Shown here one piece after another: positions 50,554 to 59,979 of a stretch of DNA of 64,000 nt; the stretch's first letter is position 1; each line of letters starts with the position of its first letter. Under the pieces are notes generated by a model. The model was not told the origin of the DNA, searched no databases, and saw only the letters and a program-made list of their open reading frames with translations. The position numbers and the translations under genes were made by a program. The DNA is from Halarcobacter ebronensis (GTDB lineage Bacteria; Campylobacterota; Campylobacteria; Campylobacterales; Arcobacteraceae), in NCBI RefSeq assembly GCF_013201825.1, contig NZ_CP053836.1, positions 62,001 to 126,000 of the forward strand, written 5' to 3'.

Positions 50554-51165
50554 TTAATCAAATATAAAAGGGATAATTGAAGTTATAAGTAAAAAAGCCA
50601 TAACTATATTAAAAAGTTTTATATTGTTTTTGTTTTTTATAAATCTTTTTAAAACAACTCCACCTAAAGCCCATGCGTTACATGAAATGCTTGCAGATAT
50701 ACAAAATATCAAAGCTATTACAAAAACTTGCTCTATATTATTTTGTTTGGAACTTACAAATATAGATATAGCAGTAATAGACATAATCCAAGCTTTTGGA
50801 TTAACCCATTGAAAAAGTGCAGCTTGTATAAAAGTAAAGGGTTTCCCCTCCTCTTTTATTTTTATATTACCTGTGCTAGTAGCTATCTTATATGCCATCC
50901 AACAAAGGTATAAAATCCCAACTATTTTTAATATTTTTAAAATAAAAGGAAACTTTTCAAAGGCTACACCAAGTCCAATGCCTACAAGTAGAATCATTAT
51001 CGTAAAACCTAAAACTATACCTAAAATATGCGGTGTTGTTTTTTTATATCCAAATGTAAGCCCTGAAGATAAAAGCATAATATTATTTGGTCCAGGTGTT
51101 GTGGTTGCAGTTAATGTAAAAGTTAAAATTGAAAACAATAAAGTAAATGAATAAAAACTTTCCAT
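50554..51165 (-). CDS. LysE-family amino-acid exporter
   Basis: The 203-residue inner-membrane protein has about six helices and the family motif TTTPGPNNIMLLSSGLTFG (about residues 20-38). LysE/RhtB proteins export amino acids using the proton gradient. It abuts the EamA gene (one base between), so the pair is probably one operon. Substrate unknown. Two more family members lie at 53710 and 59330. Confidence 0.9.
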   Translation of the reverse strand: MESFYSFTLLFSILTFTLTATTTPGPNNIMLLSSGLTFGYKKTTPHILGIVLGFTIMILLVGIGLGVAFEKFPFILKILKIVGILYLCWMAYKIATSTGNIKIKEEGKPFTFIQAALFQWVNPKAWIMSITAISIFVSSKQNNIEQVFVIALIFCISASISCNAWALGGVVLKRFIKNKNNIKLFNIVMAFLLITSIIPFIFD

Positions 51166-52047
51166 TTATACTCCTTTTTTATATTTTATATATATTTTTT
51201 CACCAAAAGTATTTATCATTAAAGCTATTATTATAATAGTTGAAGCGATAAGTTTCATATCACCTATTTGTTCATTAAATATAAAATGAGAACCAGCAAT
51301 TCCAAATATAGGTACTAGCAAACCAAGAGGAGCTACACTTGAAATTGGATATTCATGAATTAAACTATTCCAAATATAATATCCCAAAAGGGTAGTTGGA
51401 TATACTTGAAAAGCTATAGAAAATATTCCTGTAGGATTTAAGTTCTCTATAAATTGCTCAAAAACTATCTCACCTCCTGTTAAATATGCCAATATAAATA
51501 AAGGTATTGGTGAAAATAATGATGCCCAAACCATAAATGAAAATAGATTTTTAGTACCTGCTACTTTTATTATTATATTAGTAAAACTTAATGAGATTGC
51601 CCCTATTAATACTAAGATCAATCCAATTATTGTTATTGAACCATCTGTAACACTTATAATTAAAGCTAAACCTAATAAAGCTATAGCAAAAGCTATTTTT
51701 TTTATAAATGAAATATGCTCATTTAACAGTAAACTTGCAAGTATAACAGTAAAAAATACACCCATTTGAAGAATAAGTGAAGCCATGCCTGCTGAGATTC
51801 CAAAATATATCCCTAAAGAAACTATCCCCCATAATCCAACACCAAATAAAATACCATAACTAAATATATATTTAAACTTTATATCTGGTTTTTTTATAAA
51901 AAATACAAAAGGGAAAGCACATAATAAAAATCTAATCCCAGAAAGTATAAAAGGATCAATATATTGTAGACCCAATTTTATAAAAGAGAAATTGATACCC
52001 CAAACAAAGGTAATAAATAGTGCTAAAAATAAATCGTTCTTTTTCAC
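51166..52047 (-). CDS. EamA-family (DMT) transporter
   Basis: The 293-residue protein has ten hydrophobic segments in two EamA repeats: WGINFSFIKLGLQYIDPF in the first and AFQVYPTTLLGYYIWNSLIHEYPIS in the second. These drug/metabolite transporters usually export amino acids or metabolites. It is divergent from the AraC/GyrI-like regulator at 52179, which probably controls it and the LysE gene. Confidence 0.9.
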   Translation of the reverse strand: MKKNDLFLALFITFVWGINFSFIKLGLQYIDPFILSGIRFLLCAFPFVFFIKKPDIKFKYIFSYGILFGVGLWGIVSLGIYFGISAGMASLILQMGVFFTVILASLLLNEHISFIKKIAFAIALLGLALIISVTDGSITIIGLILVLIGAISLSFTNIIIKVAGTKNLFSFMVWASLFSPIPLFILAYLTGGEIVFEQFIENLNPTGIFSIAFQVYPTTLLGYYIWNSLIHEYPISSVAPLGLLVPIFGIAGSHFIFNEQIGDMKLIASTIIIIALMINTFGEKIYIKYKKGV

Positions 52048-52178
52048 AGTAAATCCTTATATTTAGAATAATAGCATATAAAAAAGGTTTATTCTTTACA
52101 GATTATGTGCTAAAAATTATCTATTTTTGTTATAAAAATATTCATTTTATGTTAGAATATTTTTCATTAAGGAATATT

Positions 52179-53063
52179 ATGCAAAAAAGAAGTACCTATT
52201 ATAAAAATGTTCAAATAGCAAATGATACTATGTATTATATTTATGAATATATTGATAGTGATATAAATATAGATGAATTAGCAAACTCTTTTAATATAAG
52301 TAAATTTCATTTTCATAAGATATTCAAAGAAGTTATGGGATTAAATATATATGAAACTATCAAATCAATAAGACTTCAAAAAGCTTCAAGTTTACTTCTT
52401 ACAAATAAGTACTCAACCATAACAGAAATAGCTAAAATGTGTGGATATAGTTCTCAAACCTCTTTTATAAGAACTTTTAAACAAAGATTTAATCAAACTC
52501 CAAAAGAGTGGAGAAATGGTGGATATAAAGTTTATTCAAATAATATTTTGAAAAATTCAGATTTTACTTATTATAGTAATAAGGATTTTAATTTTATTGA
52601 ACCACAAATAGTAAAAGTAAAACCTAGAAAAACATATTATATAAGACAAAAAGGATATTTAAAAGATGAGGTAACAAGGGTTTGGCAAAAGATGCAGGCA
52701 TGGGTTTATACAAACGCAATAGAAGATTATGAAGAGATTGCAGTTTATCACGATAATCCAACAATTACCCCTCACAGTGAGTGTTTTTATGTTGCAGGAG
52801 TTATACCAAAGGAGCTTAAAAATTTAGAAAATACTAATCTTCCCCATTTTTATACACCTGAGGCTTTATATGCTACATTTGAAACAAAAGGTAAATTGGG
52901 AGATATATTAAAATTTATTCAATGGGCATACCATGTATGGTTGCCAAATAGTGGTTTTGAAACTACAACAAACCCTTCCTATTCAATTTTCAAAAAAAAC
53001 CATTTTTTAGAAAAAGATGGAGAGTTTGAGGCTACTTATTATCTTCCTATACAATATATTTAA
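52179..53063 (+). CDS. AraC-family regulator with GyrI-like ligand domain
   Basis: From ATG 52179 (AAGGA five bases upstream; the earlier ATG 52107 lacks a site) the protein has 294 residues. An N-terminal AraC helix-turn-helix pair (about residues 20-118) ends in MCGYSSQTSFIRTFKQRFNQ and TPKEWR. A GyrI-like small-molecule domain (about 150-290) follows. This order is as in Rob and similar multidrug regulators. It probably controls the divergent EamA-LysE exporters. Confidence 0.92.
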   Translation: MQKRSTYYKNVQIANDTMYYIYEYIDSDINIDELANSFNISKFHFHKIFKEVMGLNIYETIKSIRLQKASSLLLTNKYSTITEIAKMCGYSSQTSFIRTFKQRFNQTPKEWRNGGYKVYSNNILKNSDFTYYSNKDFNFIEPQIVKVKPRKTYYIRQKGYLKDEVTRVWQKMQAWVYTNAIEDYEEIAVYHDNPTITPHSECFYVAGVIPKELKNLENTNLPHFYTPEALYATFETKGKLGDILKFIQWAYHVWLPNSGFETTTNPSYSIFKKNHFLEKDGEFEATYYLPIQYI

Positions 53064-53280
53064 GTCTAAAAATAAGATTAAAATAATTTAGTTTTTGATT
53101 TATTATTGTTGATTTATTGTATTTTTTTGTATTTCTTTGTTTTAAAAATATATTTGTTTCGTTTATATTTTTTCTACTTTAAAATTAGATTAATCCCTTG
53201 TAGTAATAAAAAAATTATAAAATTTTTTTTAAATAATGTGTAATAATTGTCACAACAAATTTATTTCTTAAGGATTACCC

Positions 53281-53382
53281 ATGAAAGCATTAGCAGAAAA
53301 ATATGAAGATACATTATACTTTTCAACATTTAGCATAGGATATTATTTAGCAGCATTTGCAGTATATATGTTAGTATTTTAA
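53281..53382 (+). CDS. 33-residue membrane microprotein (copy 1)
   Basis: A short frame with AAGGA six bases upstream encodes a soluble EKYEDT start followed by one hydrophobic helix (about residues 12-33). It lines up with the next frame: L-x-E-K-Y-x-x-T-x-x-F-S-x-x-S...Y...A...Y. Conservation of two neighbouring frames argues for real coding. It has no family I know. The 646-base gap between the AraC and LysE genes holds only this and its twin. Confidence 0.68.
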   Translation: MKALAEKYEDTLYFSTFSIGYYLAAFAVYMLVF

Positions 53383-53461
53383 TTGACACATTAATATTGT
53401 AATCAAATTGAAATACTCATTTAATAGAATTTCTTCCCTAATTCAATTTAAGGAGTAGAAT

Positions 53462-53563
53462 ATGTTAACTGAGAAATATTCTAATACAATACTTTTTTCA
53501 TCGATTTCGTTACTTCATTACACAATGGCAGTTGGTATATATTTCGTTGTTATGTATTTATAA
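53462..53563 (+). CDS. 33-residue membrane microprotein (copy 2)
   Basis: The second frame has AAGGAG six bases upstream and codes for 33 residues: LTEKYSNTILFSS then a hydrophobic helix to the C-terminus. Length and layout match copy 1, while DNA similarity is moderate, so the duplication is old. Small single-helix proteins often bind larger membrane complexes such as terminal oxidases or transporters; no partner is evident here. Confidence 0.68.
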   Translation: MLTEKYSNTILFSSISLLHYTMAVGIYFVVMYL

Positions 53564-53709
53564 AATATAGCTACTTTACAAGATTATAAGTTGCAAAATT
53601 TTATTCTTTTCCCCTTCTTCTTAGCATAATAAGTTATTGCTATAAATTATACAAATAATCAATTTCCAAATTTAAAATAGATGATATAATTGCTTTTTAG
53701 GAGTTTATT

Positions 53710-54324
53710 ATGAGCTTTTTAACTATATTAGCTTTTGCAGGAGCCATGTTTTTGCTTGCAGTAACACCAGGTCCAGGAGTATTTGCAACAGTCTCAAGAG
53801 CGCTTGCCTCAGGATTTACAAATGCAGCAATTTTAGTTGTGGGGATTATTTTAGGAGATATTGTATATCTTCTTATGGCAATTTTTGGTCTAAAATCGAT
53901 TGCAATGTATATGGGAGAGTTTTTTATTTTTGTTAAATATATAGGTGGGGTCTATCTTATCTATTTGGGGTATAAAATATTAACTTCAAAACAAAGTAGC
54001 ACAAATATAAAAGCAAAAAGTGAACTCTCATGGAAGAAGAACTTTCTAACAGGTCTTCTAATAACGCTTAGTAACCCAAAAGTTATTCTTTTTTATTTAG
54101 GTTTTCTACCAACTTTTGTTAATTTAAATAGTTTAAAAGTATTTGATATATTAATAATTGTATCTATAACTATTTTTGTAATTGCTTGTGTACTTTTAAG
54201 TTATGCTTATAGTGCAAGTGGTGCAAAAAAATTATTCAAAAGCAAAAGTGCGCAAAAAAAGATGGATATTGCAGCAGGATCAGTAATGATAACTGCAGGT
54301 GGAGTATTGATTTTAAAAGCATGA
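53710..54324 (+). CDS. LysE/RhtB-family exporter
   Basis: The 204-residue inner-membrane protein has six helices and the motif VTPGPGVFATVSRALASGF (about residues 19-37). It exports amino acids or related compounds. AGGAG precedes the ATG. It converges with the cytochrome c gene. Substrate unknown. Confidence 0.9.
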   Translation: MSFLTILAFAGAMFLLAVTPGPGVFATVSRALASGFTNAAILVVGIILGDIVYLLMAIFGLKSIAMYMGEFFIFVKYIGGVYLIYLGYKILTSKQSSTNIKAKSELSWKKNFLTGLLITLSNPKVILFYLGFLPTFVNLNSLKVFDILIIVSITIFVIACVLLSYAYSASGAKKLFKSKSAQKKMDIAAGSVMITAGGVLILKA

Positions 54325-54333
54325 CGAAAAGAG

Positions 54334-54816
54334 TTAAAACTCTGTTTCGTCGTGATAAAATTTGTTAACGCCATTAAAGCCTTCTAAAAAGTAAAGAAAA
54401 AAAGTTACATCTTTTATCTCCTCTTTTGTAATTTTACCTTTCATACTTGGCATTGTATCAAAGTGTTTTATAACACCTTCAAGACAGATTGTTTTTGCTT
54501 TATTAGGATTATATAGATAATCTATTACAAAATCCATTGCTTCATGAAGTTGGAACTCAATATCCTCTTTAGAGCCTATTTGGCTTTTTAATCTGTATGA
54601 TATCTCATTTCCTGTAGGAGCTTTGAGTTTTAAAGTTTCGTTATTCTCCTCAATAAAATTTTTCATTAAAATATCTATTGGCATAGATTTTACATGGCAC
54701 TCTTGACATTTTTTTTCAAAAACCTTTTCTCCCAATTCGTATCTTTGTCTATCAAATTCAGGCGGTAAAGCATATAAAGAGCCAAGAATTATAAACAGAA
54801 AAACAATAACTTTCAT
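54334..54816 (-). CDS. Monohaem c-type cytochrome
   Basis: The 160-residue protein has an N-terminal export signal (residues 1-16) and one haem-binding motif CQECH (C36-H40). A methionine near the C-terminus (FDTMPSMKGK) could be the sixth ligand. It is periplasmic and probably passes electrons in respiration; no oxidase or reductase gene is adjacent. Confidence 0.85.
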   Translation of the reverse strand: MKVIVFLFIILGSLYALPPEFDRQRYELGEKVFEKKCQECHVKSMPIDILMKNFIEENNETLKLKAPTGNEISYRLKSQIGSKEDIEFQLHEAMDFVIDYLYNPNKAKTICLEGVIKHFDTMPSMKGKITKEEIKDVTFFLYFLEGFNGVNKFYHDETEF

Positions 54817-54967
54817 AGGAACTCCTTTTATAATTTAATTAATTATAAAGTAAAGATAATAGTTAAAACTGAGAAAAAATAATTAGATTAAATTGTTATT
54901 TTCTTATTTATTTATAGATTTTTGATAATTAATAAGCTAAAATGTACAAAAAACTAAAAGAATTATC

Positions 54968-55744
54968 ATGGGCACAGAAAAAAAAGTAATATTTTTGGTC
55001 TTGTTGTTAATTGTTGTAATAATCTCTTGTGTTAATATTCATACTCCTTTGCTTCTTGCAAAACATACAAATGGAGTTGAAACTACTGAAGAGATAACAA
55101 TAAACAAAGAAGATAAGAGTCAAGAGGCAGCTTCTACTGAAGAAGTGATAGTAAGCCAAGAGGAGCCTTCAACCGCTACTCAAGAGGTTCAAGTTGAAGT
55201 TAATGAACCAGAAAATAAAGAGGTTCAAGTAACACAAGATAATCCAGAAGATACGACAGAAAAAGTTATTAATGAAAAAGAACCAACTGAAGATCAAATG
55301 GAACCTTTGATTAAAACTGACCCTAGATATATTAGAGAAAATGATGAAAAACCAATTGAACAACTCTCAATTGTAACGCAACAGATTCAAATTGATATCA
55401 ACAATTTTATAAAAGATAACCCAATTGTTTTTAAAAGAGCAAGCTATTCATTAAATGAAAATAGTATGAAAAGCATACAAATGATTGCAGATATACTTAA
55501 ATTAAATCCAAATATTAAAATGGAAGTTGCAGGGCATACAGATGCTGCTGGAAAAGAGAAAGATAATAAAGAGATATCTTATGAAAGAGCAAGAAGGGTT
55601 AAAAACGCACTTGTTGATTTAGGTATTGATGAAGGAAGGTTGATTGTAAGAGGTTATGGAGAAGAGATTCCATTAGTTAAAAACAGTCCAAATGGTTACT
55701 CTATGATAAATAGAAGAGTAGAATTCAATATAGTTGAGGAATAA
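54968..55744 (+). CDS. OmpA-like peptidoglycan-binding protein with membrane anchor
   Basis: The 258-residue protein has one N-terminal helix (about residues 6-25), a Glu/Thr-rich linker (about 35-125) and an OmpA C-terminal domain: VAGHTDAAGKEKDNKEISYERARRVKNAL and NRRVEF. It should bind peptidoglycan from an inner-membrane or lipoprotein-like anchor. The next gene starts four bases after it, so the two are coupled. Confidence 0.88.
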   Translation: MGTEKKVIFLVLLLIVVIISCVNIHTPLLLAKHTNGVETTEEITINKEDKSQEAASTEEVIVSQEEPSTATQEVQVEVNEPENKEVQVTQDNPEDTTEKVINEKEPTEDQMEPLIKTDPRYIRENDEKPIEQLSIVTQQIQIDINNFIKDNPIVFKRASYSLNENSMKSIQMIADILKLNPNIKMEVAGHTDAAGKEKDNKEISYERARRVKNALVDLGIDEGRLIVRGYGEEIPLVKNSPNGYSMINRRVEFNIVEE

Positions 55745-55747
55745 AAA

Positions 55748-56149
55748 GTGATAGAAATTGCATCTCAAATAGTATTTTGTCTGGTAATTGCAGCCTTTAT
55801 AGGTTTTTTAATAGGTCTTTTAATTGGAAGAGCTTTTTGTGGAGATAGAAGAAATGTATATAACAGTGTTACTTCCCATGGTGGAGCTGCAGCTGGAAAT
55901 ATTTATAATAAACCACTAATTAGAAGTACTCCAAGACCAACAGGAAAAGATGACCTCAAATTAATAGAGGGAATAGACAAAGAGATGGAACAAAAACTTA
56001 ATGTTTTAGGGATCTATCATTTTGATCAAATTGCTAAATGGAGTCCAAAAAACTGCCATTGGGTTGAAGAGTATTTTATACTTGAAGATAATCAAATTAG
56101 AGAACAAGATTGGATTGAAAAAGCTAAAAAACTCTCAAATATTAATTAA
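55748..56149 (+). CDS. Membrane-anchored helix-hairpin-helix domain protein
   Basis: The 133-residue protein starts at GTG 55748, has one membrane helix (about residues 8-28, with GxxxGxxxG-like spacing), a flexible linker, and a C-terminal DDLKLIEGIDKEMEQKLNVLGIYHFDQIAKW motif. That motif is a helix-hairpin-helix of the kind found in polymerase- and NuoE-like tails. It may pair with the OmpA-like protein. No nucleic-acid target is evident. Confidence 0.75.
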   Translation: MIEIASQIVFCLVIAAFIGFLIGLLIGRAFCGDRRNVYNSVTSHGGAAAGNIYNKPLIRSTPRPTGKDDLKLIEGIDKEMEQKLNVLGIYHFDQIAKWSPKNCHWVEEYFILEDNQIREQDWIEKAKKLSNIN

Positions 56150-56591
56150 TTTTACTATTTATTAGATTTTTTACACAAACTTCAATCATATTAAAGACTT
56201 TATCAAAACCTTCAAAACCGTTAAAGAAGTATGGGTCAGGAACATCTTGACCCTCAAAGCCAAAGTTTCCAAGTTTAACTACACTATTGCACCCCATTTT
56301 TTTTAGATTTGTAATATTACTCTCATCTAAAGCTACAATCAAATCGAACTCTTTAAAATCCTTTTGATTAACTTGTCTTGCCCTTTGATTAGAGATATCT
56401 ATACCATTTTGTTTTGCTACTTTTATAGAGTTGTCACAAGGTTTTTCTCCTATATGCCAACTGCCTGTTCCCGCACTGTCACATCTAATATTTAAACCTT
56501 TTTGTTTTACATACTCTTTTGCAATACCTTCAGCAAGAGGTGAACGACAGATATTACCCAAGCAGACAAATAAAATTGAGTTTATCTCCAT
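56142..56591 (-). CDS. Low-molecular-weight protein tyrosine phosphatase
   Basis: The 149-residue enzyme has the CX5R loop C10-LGNIC-R16 followed by S17, and the general acid in VPDPYFFNG (aspartate about residue 119). It dephosphorylates phosphotyrosine in the cytoplasm, often on exopolysaccharide kinases; none is adjacent here. It overlaps the upstream hydrolase gene by 10 bases. Confidence 0.93.
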   Translation of the reverse strand: MEINSILFVCLGNICRSPLAEGIAKEYVKQKGLNIRCDSAGTGSWHIGEKPCDNSIKVAKQNGIDISNQRARQVNQKDFKEFDLIVALDESNITNLKKMGCNSVVKLGNFGFEGQDVPDPYFFNGFEGFDKVFNMIEVCVKNLINSKIN

Positions 56592-57310
56592 TTTTTCTTT
56601 AACCCTATATCTATATATTTTCTAATCTTTTTAACTTCTTCTATATACATATTGTAAGAGATAAGCTCTTTTTTGTCATCTCTTATCTCTTCTCCCCATG
56701 GAGTAATAACACCACTTCCTTTTGCCATATCATCATTTGCACTATTTGAAGCTAATACATAACATTGATTAGCAACAGCAAGAGCTTTTGTCATTGTCTC
56801 ATAGTGCTCTTTCCTTTTTGCACCCCACATTGCTGGAACTAATATTAAATCAGCTCCTAAAACCTTTAGCCAATATTCAGGAAATCTAACTTCAAAGCAT
56901 ATTAATGCTGCAACTTTTAATCCATCAATATCTATAACCTTCATATTCTCTAGTTTACCTTTTGCAAAATTTTCAGGTTCATTTCCTAGTGGGAATAATC
57001 TATGTTTAGATTGTCTATGAACAACCTTTCCTTTATGGAAAATGTATAGAGTATTGTAGTAATCAATATCCTCTTTTTGCAAAAAGGTCATAGCAATTGT
57101 TTTGTTTTCAGAGAGTTTTTTAATTTTCTTTTTAATCTTTTGCATATAATCACAAGCTTCATCCATTCTATCATAACAAAAACCAGTTAAACATAACTCA
57201 GGAGCCAAAATAAATGAGTCATTTTCACAAGACTCAATAAGAGCCTTTAAATGTTTGTAGTTTGCTTTAAAATCATCTGTTGTTTTAATTTGTAGTGTTA
57301 TTAATTTCAT
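56582..57310 (-). CDS. Carbon-nitrogen hydrolase (nitrilase superfamily)
   Basis: The 242-residue protein has the Glu-Lys-Cys triad: E in LAPELCLTGF (about residue 39), K in SKHRLFPLGNE (about 103) and C in AALICFEVRFPE (about 138). It cleaves amide or nitrile bonds of unknown substrates. It overlaps the phosphomannomutase gene by 26 bases and the phosphatase gene by 10. Confidence 0.9.
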   Translation of the reverse strand: MKLITLQIKTTDDFKANYKHLKALIESCENDSFILAPELCLTGFCYDRMDEACDYMQKIKKKIKKLSENKTIAMTFLQKEDIDYYNTLYIFHKGKVVHRQSKHRLFPLGNEPENFAKGKLENMKVIDIDGLKVAALICFEVRFPEYWLKVLGADLILVPAMWGAKRKEHYETMTKALAVANQCYVLASNSANDDMAKGSGVITPWGEEIRDDKKELISYNMYIEEVKKIRKYIDIGLKKKWR

Positions 57311-58694
57311 CTTTTGCTACTTTTATTAGATTGTTTATTTTATTTTCATACTCTTTTGTAAGACTTAAATCACTAGATTCAAATCTTGTAACTAATATAG
57401 GTGTAGTATTAGAAGCTCTTACTAAAGCCCACCCCTTTTCAAAAACTATCCTTACCCCATCAATATCTATAAGTTCAACTATCTTTGGAAAATCTTTTGG
57501 AGGAGATTTTAAAAGCTTTTTAAATTTTTCCATCAAAACAAACTTTTCTTCTTCTGTAGTTTTTATTTTTGTCTCTTCTGTTGAATAGATTTTGGGTAAA
57601 GAGTCTATTTGTTTATCTATATCCATTTTGTCTTTTATTAATTCTAATATTCTAAAGGTTGCATAAATTCCATCATCAAAGCCAAAAAATCTATCATTAA
57701 AAAAGATATGTCCTGAAACTTCAACGGCAAAGTCTGCATTTGACTCTTTTAGTTTCATTTTTAAATTGGAATGCCCTGCTTTGTACATAATAGCTTTTCC
57801 AACTTTATTTATTTCATCATACATTATTTGACTACACTTAACTTCCCCTACAACTTTGGGATTTTTGATTTTTTTAGCAAAAAGTATAGCTAATAGATCA
57901 CCTTTTATATTGTATTTTTTTGTTAAAAATGCAACCCTATCCGCATCTCCATCATAGGCAAAACCATAGTTGAAGTTATCTTGTAAAGCATTTTTTAAAT
58001 CTTTTAGATTTTTTTCTTCACTTGGATCAGGATGATGGTTTGGAAAAGTTCCATCAGGTTTACAATACAATCCCTTATAGTTTAAATTTAGTTTATCTAA
58101 AATTTGTGTCAAAACAGTGTCTGCAACACCATTTCCACAATCAATAACAAAACTATCTGAAAGGTTTTTTAGGTGTTGAAACTCTTTTACCATATAGTTT
58201 ATATATAAAGATTTAACATCTATATCAAAGGTTTTGAGATTATCTTCAATTGCCATTTCAAAACTATTTAATATCTCATCTCTTAGATTATAAATATCTT
58301 GGGCAAAAAAGGGTTTTTTATCAAGGGTTATTTTAAATCCATTGTACTCTTTTGGATTGTGGCTTCCTGTTATCATAATAGAAGCACAAGGTTGAATTTT
58401 ATTACCTTCTATATCAAAGTCTTGATAGTTTGAAAAATAGTTTATTCCTGTAGCAACCATACCCATATTTAAAACTTGGCATTTAGCTTTATTTAAACCA
58501 CTACTCAAATATGAGAATAGTTTTGTAGAATGCTCTCTTGCATCATATCCAACTGCAATATAGCTATTTAAGCCATATTTAGAGAAAACCTTTTTACCAA
58601 AGTAATAGCCTATTAGTTTTACTGTATATTCATCAAGTTGACTATCTACAATGCCTCTAATATCATATTCCCTAAAAATAGTACTGTTTATCAT
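57285..58694 (-). CDS. Phosphomannomutase/phosphoglucomutase
   Basis: The 469-residue protein moves phosphate between the 1 and 6 positions of hexoses. It has the phosphoserine loop MITGSHNPKEYNG (about residues 108-120), the metal site DGDADRV (about 247-253), and the C-terminal phosphate-binding WALVRASNTTPI. It supplies sugar nucleotides for lipopolysaccharide or glycans. ManB/AlgC-type enzymes cannot be told apart here. Confidence 0.93.
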   Translation of the reverse strand: MINSTIFREYDIRGIVDSQLDEYTVKLIGYYFGKKVFSKYGLNSYIAVGYDAREHSTKLFSYLSSGLNKAKCQVLNMGMVATGINYFSNYQDFDIEGNKIQPCASIMITGSHNPKEYNGFKITLDKKPFFAQDIYNLRDEILNSFEMAIEDNLKTFDIDVKSLYINYMVKEFQHLKNLSDSFVIDCGNGVADTVLTQILDKLNLNYKGLYCKPDGTFPNHHPDPSEEKNLKDLKNALQDNFNYGFAYDGDADRVAFLTKKYNIKGDLLAILFAKKIKNPKVVGEVKCSQIMYDEINKVGKAIMYKAGHSNLKMKLKESNADFAVEVSGHIFFNDRFFGFDDGIYATFRILELIKDKMDIDKQIDSLPKIYSTEETKIKTTEEEKFVLMEKFKKLLKSPPKDFPKIVELIDIDGVRIVFEKGWALVRASNTTPILVTRFESSDLSLTKEYENKINNLIKVAKDEINNTTN

Positions 58695-58710
58695 TTCTTT
58701 CCCAAAAAAA

Positions 58711-59265
58711 TTATTCTTTTATATCAAATCTATAGCTATCTTCTAGTTTTAGAAGAGTAACTTTTTTATCTACACCAGAAGAGTAACCACCAAGTTTTTT
58801 CCCACTTGCTATTACCCTATGGCAAGGGATAATTATAGCAATAGGATTTTTCCCATTTGCATTTGCTACTGCCCTTGTAGCTTTGGGATTTTTTAGAAGT
58901 TGTGCCTCCTCTTTGTATGAAATAGTCTCCCCGTAAGGAATTTTTTGTAAGATTTTCCAAACACTTTGTTGAAAAGGTGTTCCAACAAGTTGTAAAGGGA
59001 GAGTAAACTCTTTTCTCTTTTTATTAAAATATTCATCAAGCTCTTTTTGTAAACACTCAAAATATTTGTTATGTGCTGGAATTATCTCTGCATCAAAAAA
59101 CTTTTTTAGTTTATCAAGATCTTTTTGTAGTTGTTTCTCCTCTTCACTATAGAAACTAAGAAGACAAATACCCTTTTTTGTTGAAGCTGCAAGCATATCT
59201 CCAAGGGGAGTTTTTATTACAGTTGTGGCAATAACATTTTTTGTTTTTGGTTTATACTCTCTCAT
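58711..59265 (-). CDS. ogt: Methylated-DNA-protein-cysteine methyltransferase
   Basis: The 184-residue protein repairs O6-methylguanine by accepting the methyl group on its active cysteine in IIPCHRVIASGKKLGGYSSG (about residues 148-167). FQQSVWKILQKIPYGETISY supplies the DNA-binding helix region. It is a stand-alone Ogt-type protein without an Ada domain. It lies between the phosphomannomutase gene and a divergent LysE gene. Confidence 0.93.
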   Translation of the reverse strand: MREYKPKTKNVIATTVIKTPLGDMLAASTKKGICLLSFYSEEEKQLQKDLDKLKKFFDAEIIPAHNKYFECLQKELDEYFNKKRKEFTLPLQLVGTPFQQSVWKILQKIPYGETISYKEEAQLLKNPKATRAVANANGKNPIAIIIPCHRVIASGKKLGGYSSGVDKKVTLLKLEDSYRFDIKE

Positions 59266-59329
59266 CTTTTCCCCCTTATATAAATAAAATTATAACTAAG
59301 ATATAATAATTTTTTCAAAAGGAAAGACA

Positions 59330-59962
59330 ATGATAGAATTAACAAATCTTTATATGTTTATAATTGCTTCATTTTTACTCTGTTTAGCTCCTGGGCCTGA
59401 TAATATATATGTATTGACTCAAGGTATAACAAAAGGGAAAAAAGCAGCAATAATTACAACATTAGGACTCTCTACCGGTATTATTATTCATACAAGTGCA
59501 GCTGCTTTTGGTATCTCTATAATTTTTAAAACTTCTGAGTTAGCTTTTAATATTGTAAAGTATTTAGGTGCTGCTTATCTTCTTTATATTGCATATCAAG
59601 CTTTCAAATATAGGGATGAACCATTAAACTTGGATGTGAAAACCCATGAAAAAGGGCATTTGAAAAAACTATATCTAAAAGGTTTTTTTATGAATGTTCT
59701 AAATCCAAAGGTATCAATCTTCTTTTTGGCATTTCTTCCTCAGTTTGTATCTGCTCAAAATGGAAATATTCCTTTGCAAATGATTCTTTTAGGTGTTATT
59801 TTTATGATATTAACAATAGTTACTTTTTCAGTAATTGGAGTTGCTGGGAATATTTTAAGTTCAAGATTGATACAAAAACCTAAGATAGTAAAATATATGA
59901 ATATTATGACTTCATTTATTTTGGGAGGATTGGCTTTAAAATTAGCCTTTACTTCAAGATAG
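59330..59962 (+). CDS. LysE-family exporter
   Basis: The 210-residue inner-membrane protein has about six helices and the LysE/RhtB motif LAPGPDNIYVLTQGITKG (about residues 19-36), then FFMNVLNPKVSIFFLAFLPQFV. It exports amino acids or small metabolites. AAAGG lies upstream of the ATG. It converges with proA. Substrate unknown. Confidence 0.92.
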   Translation: MIELTNLYMFIIASFLLCLAPGPDNIYVLTQGITKGKKAAIITTLGLSTGIIIHTSAAAFGISIIFKTSELAFNIVKYLGAAYLLYIAYQAFKYRDEPLNLDVKTHEKGHLKKLYLKGFFMNVLNPKVSIFFLAFLPQFVSAQNGNIPLQMILLGVIFMILTIVTFSVIGVAGNILSSRLIQKPKIVKYMNIMTSFILGGLALKLAFTSR

Positions 59963-59979
59963 TAAGATAAGAGAAACTC

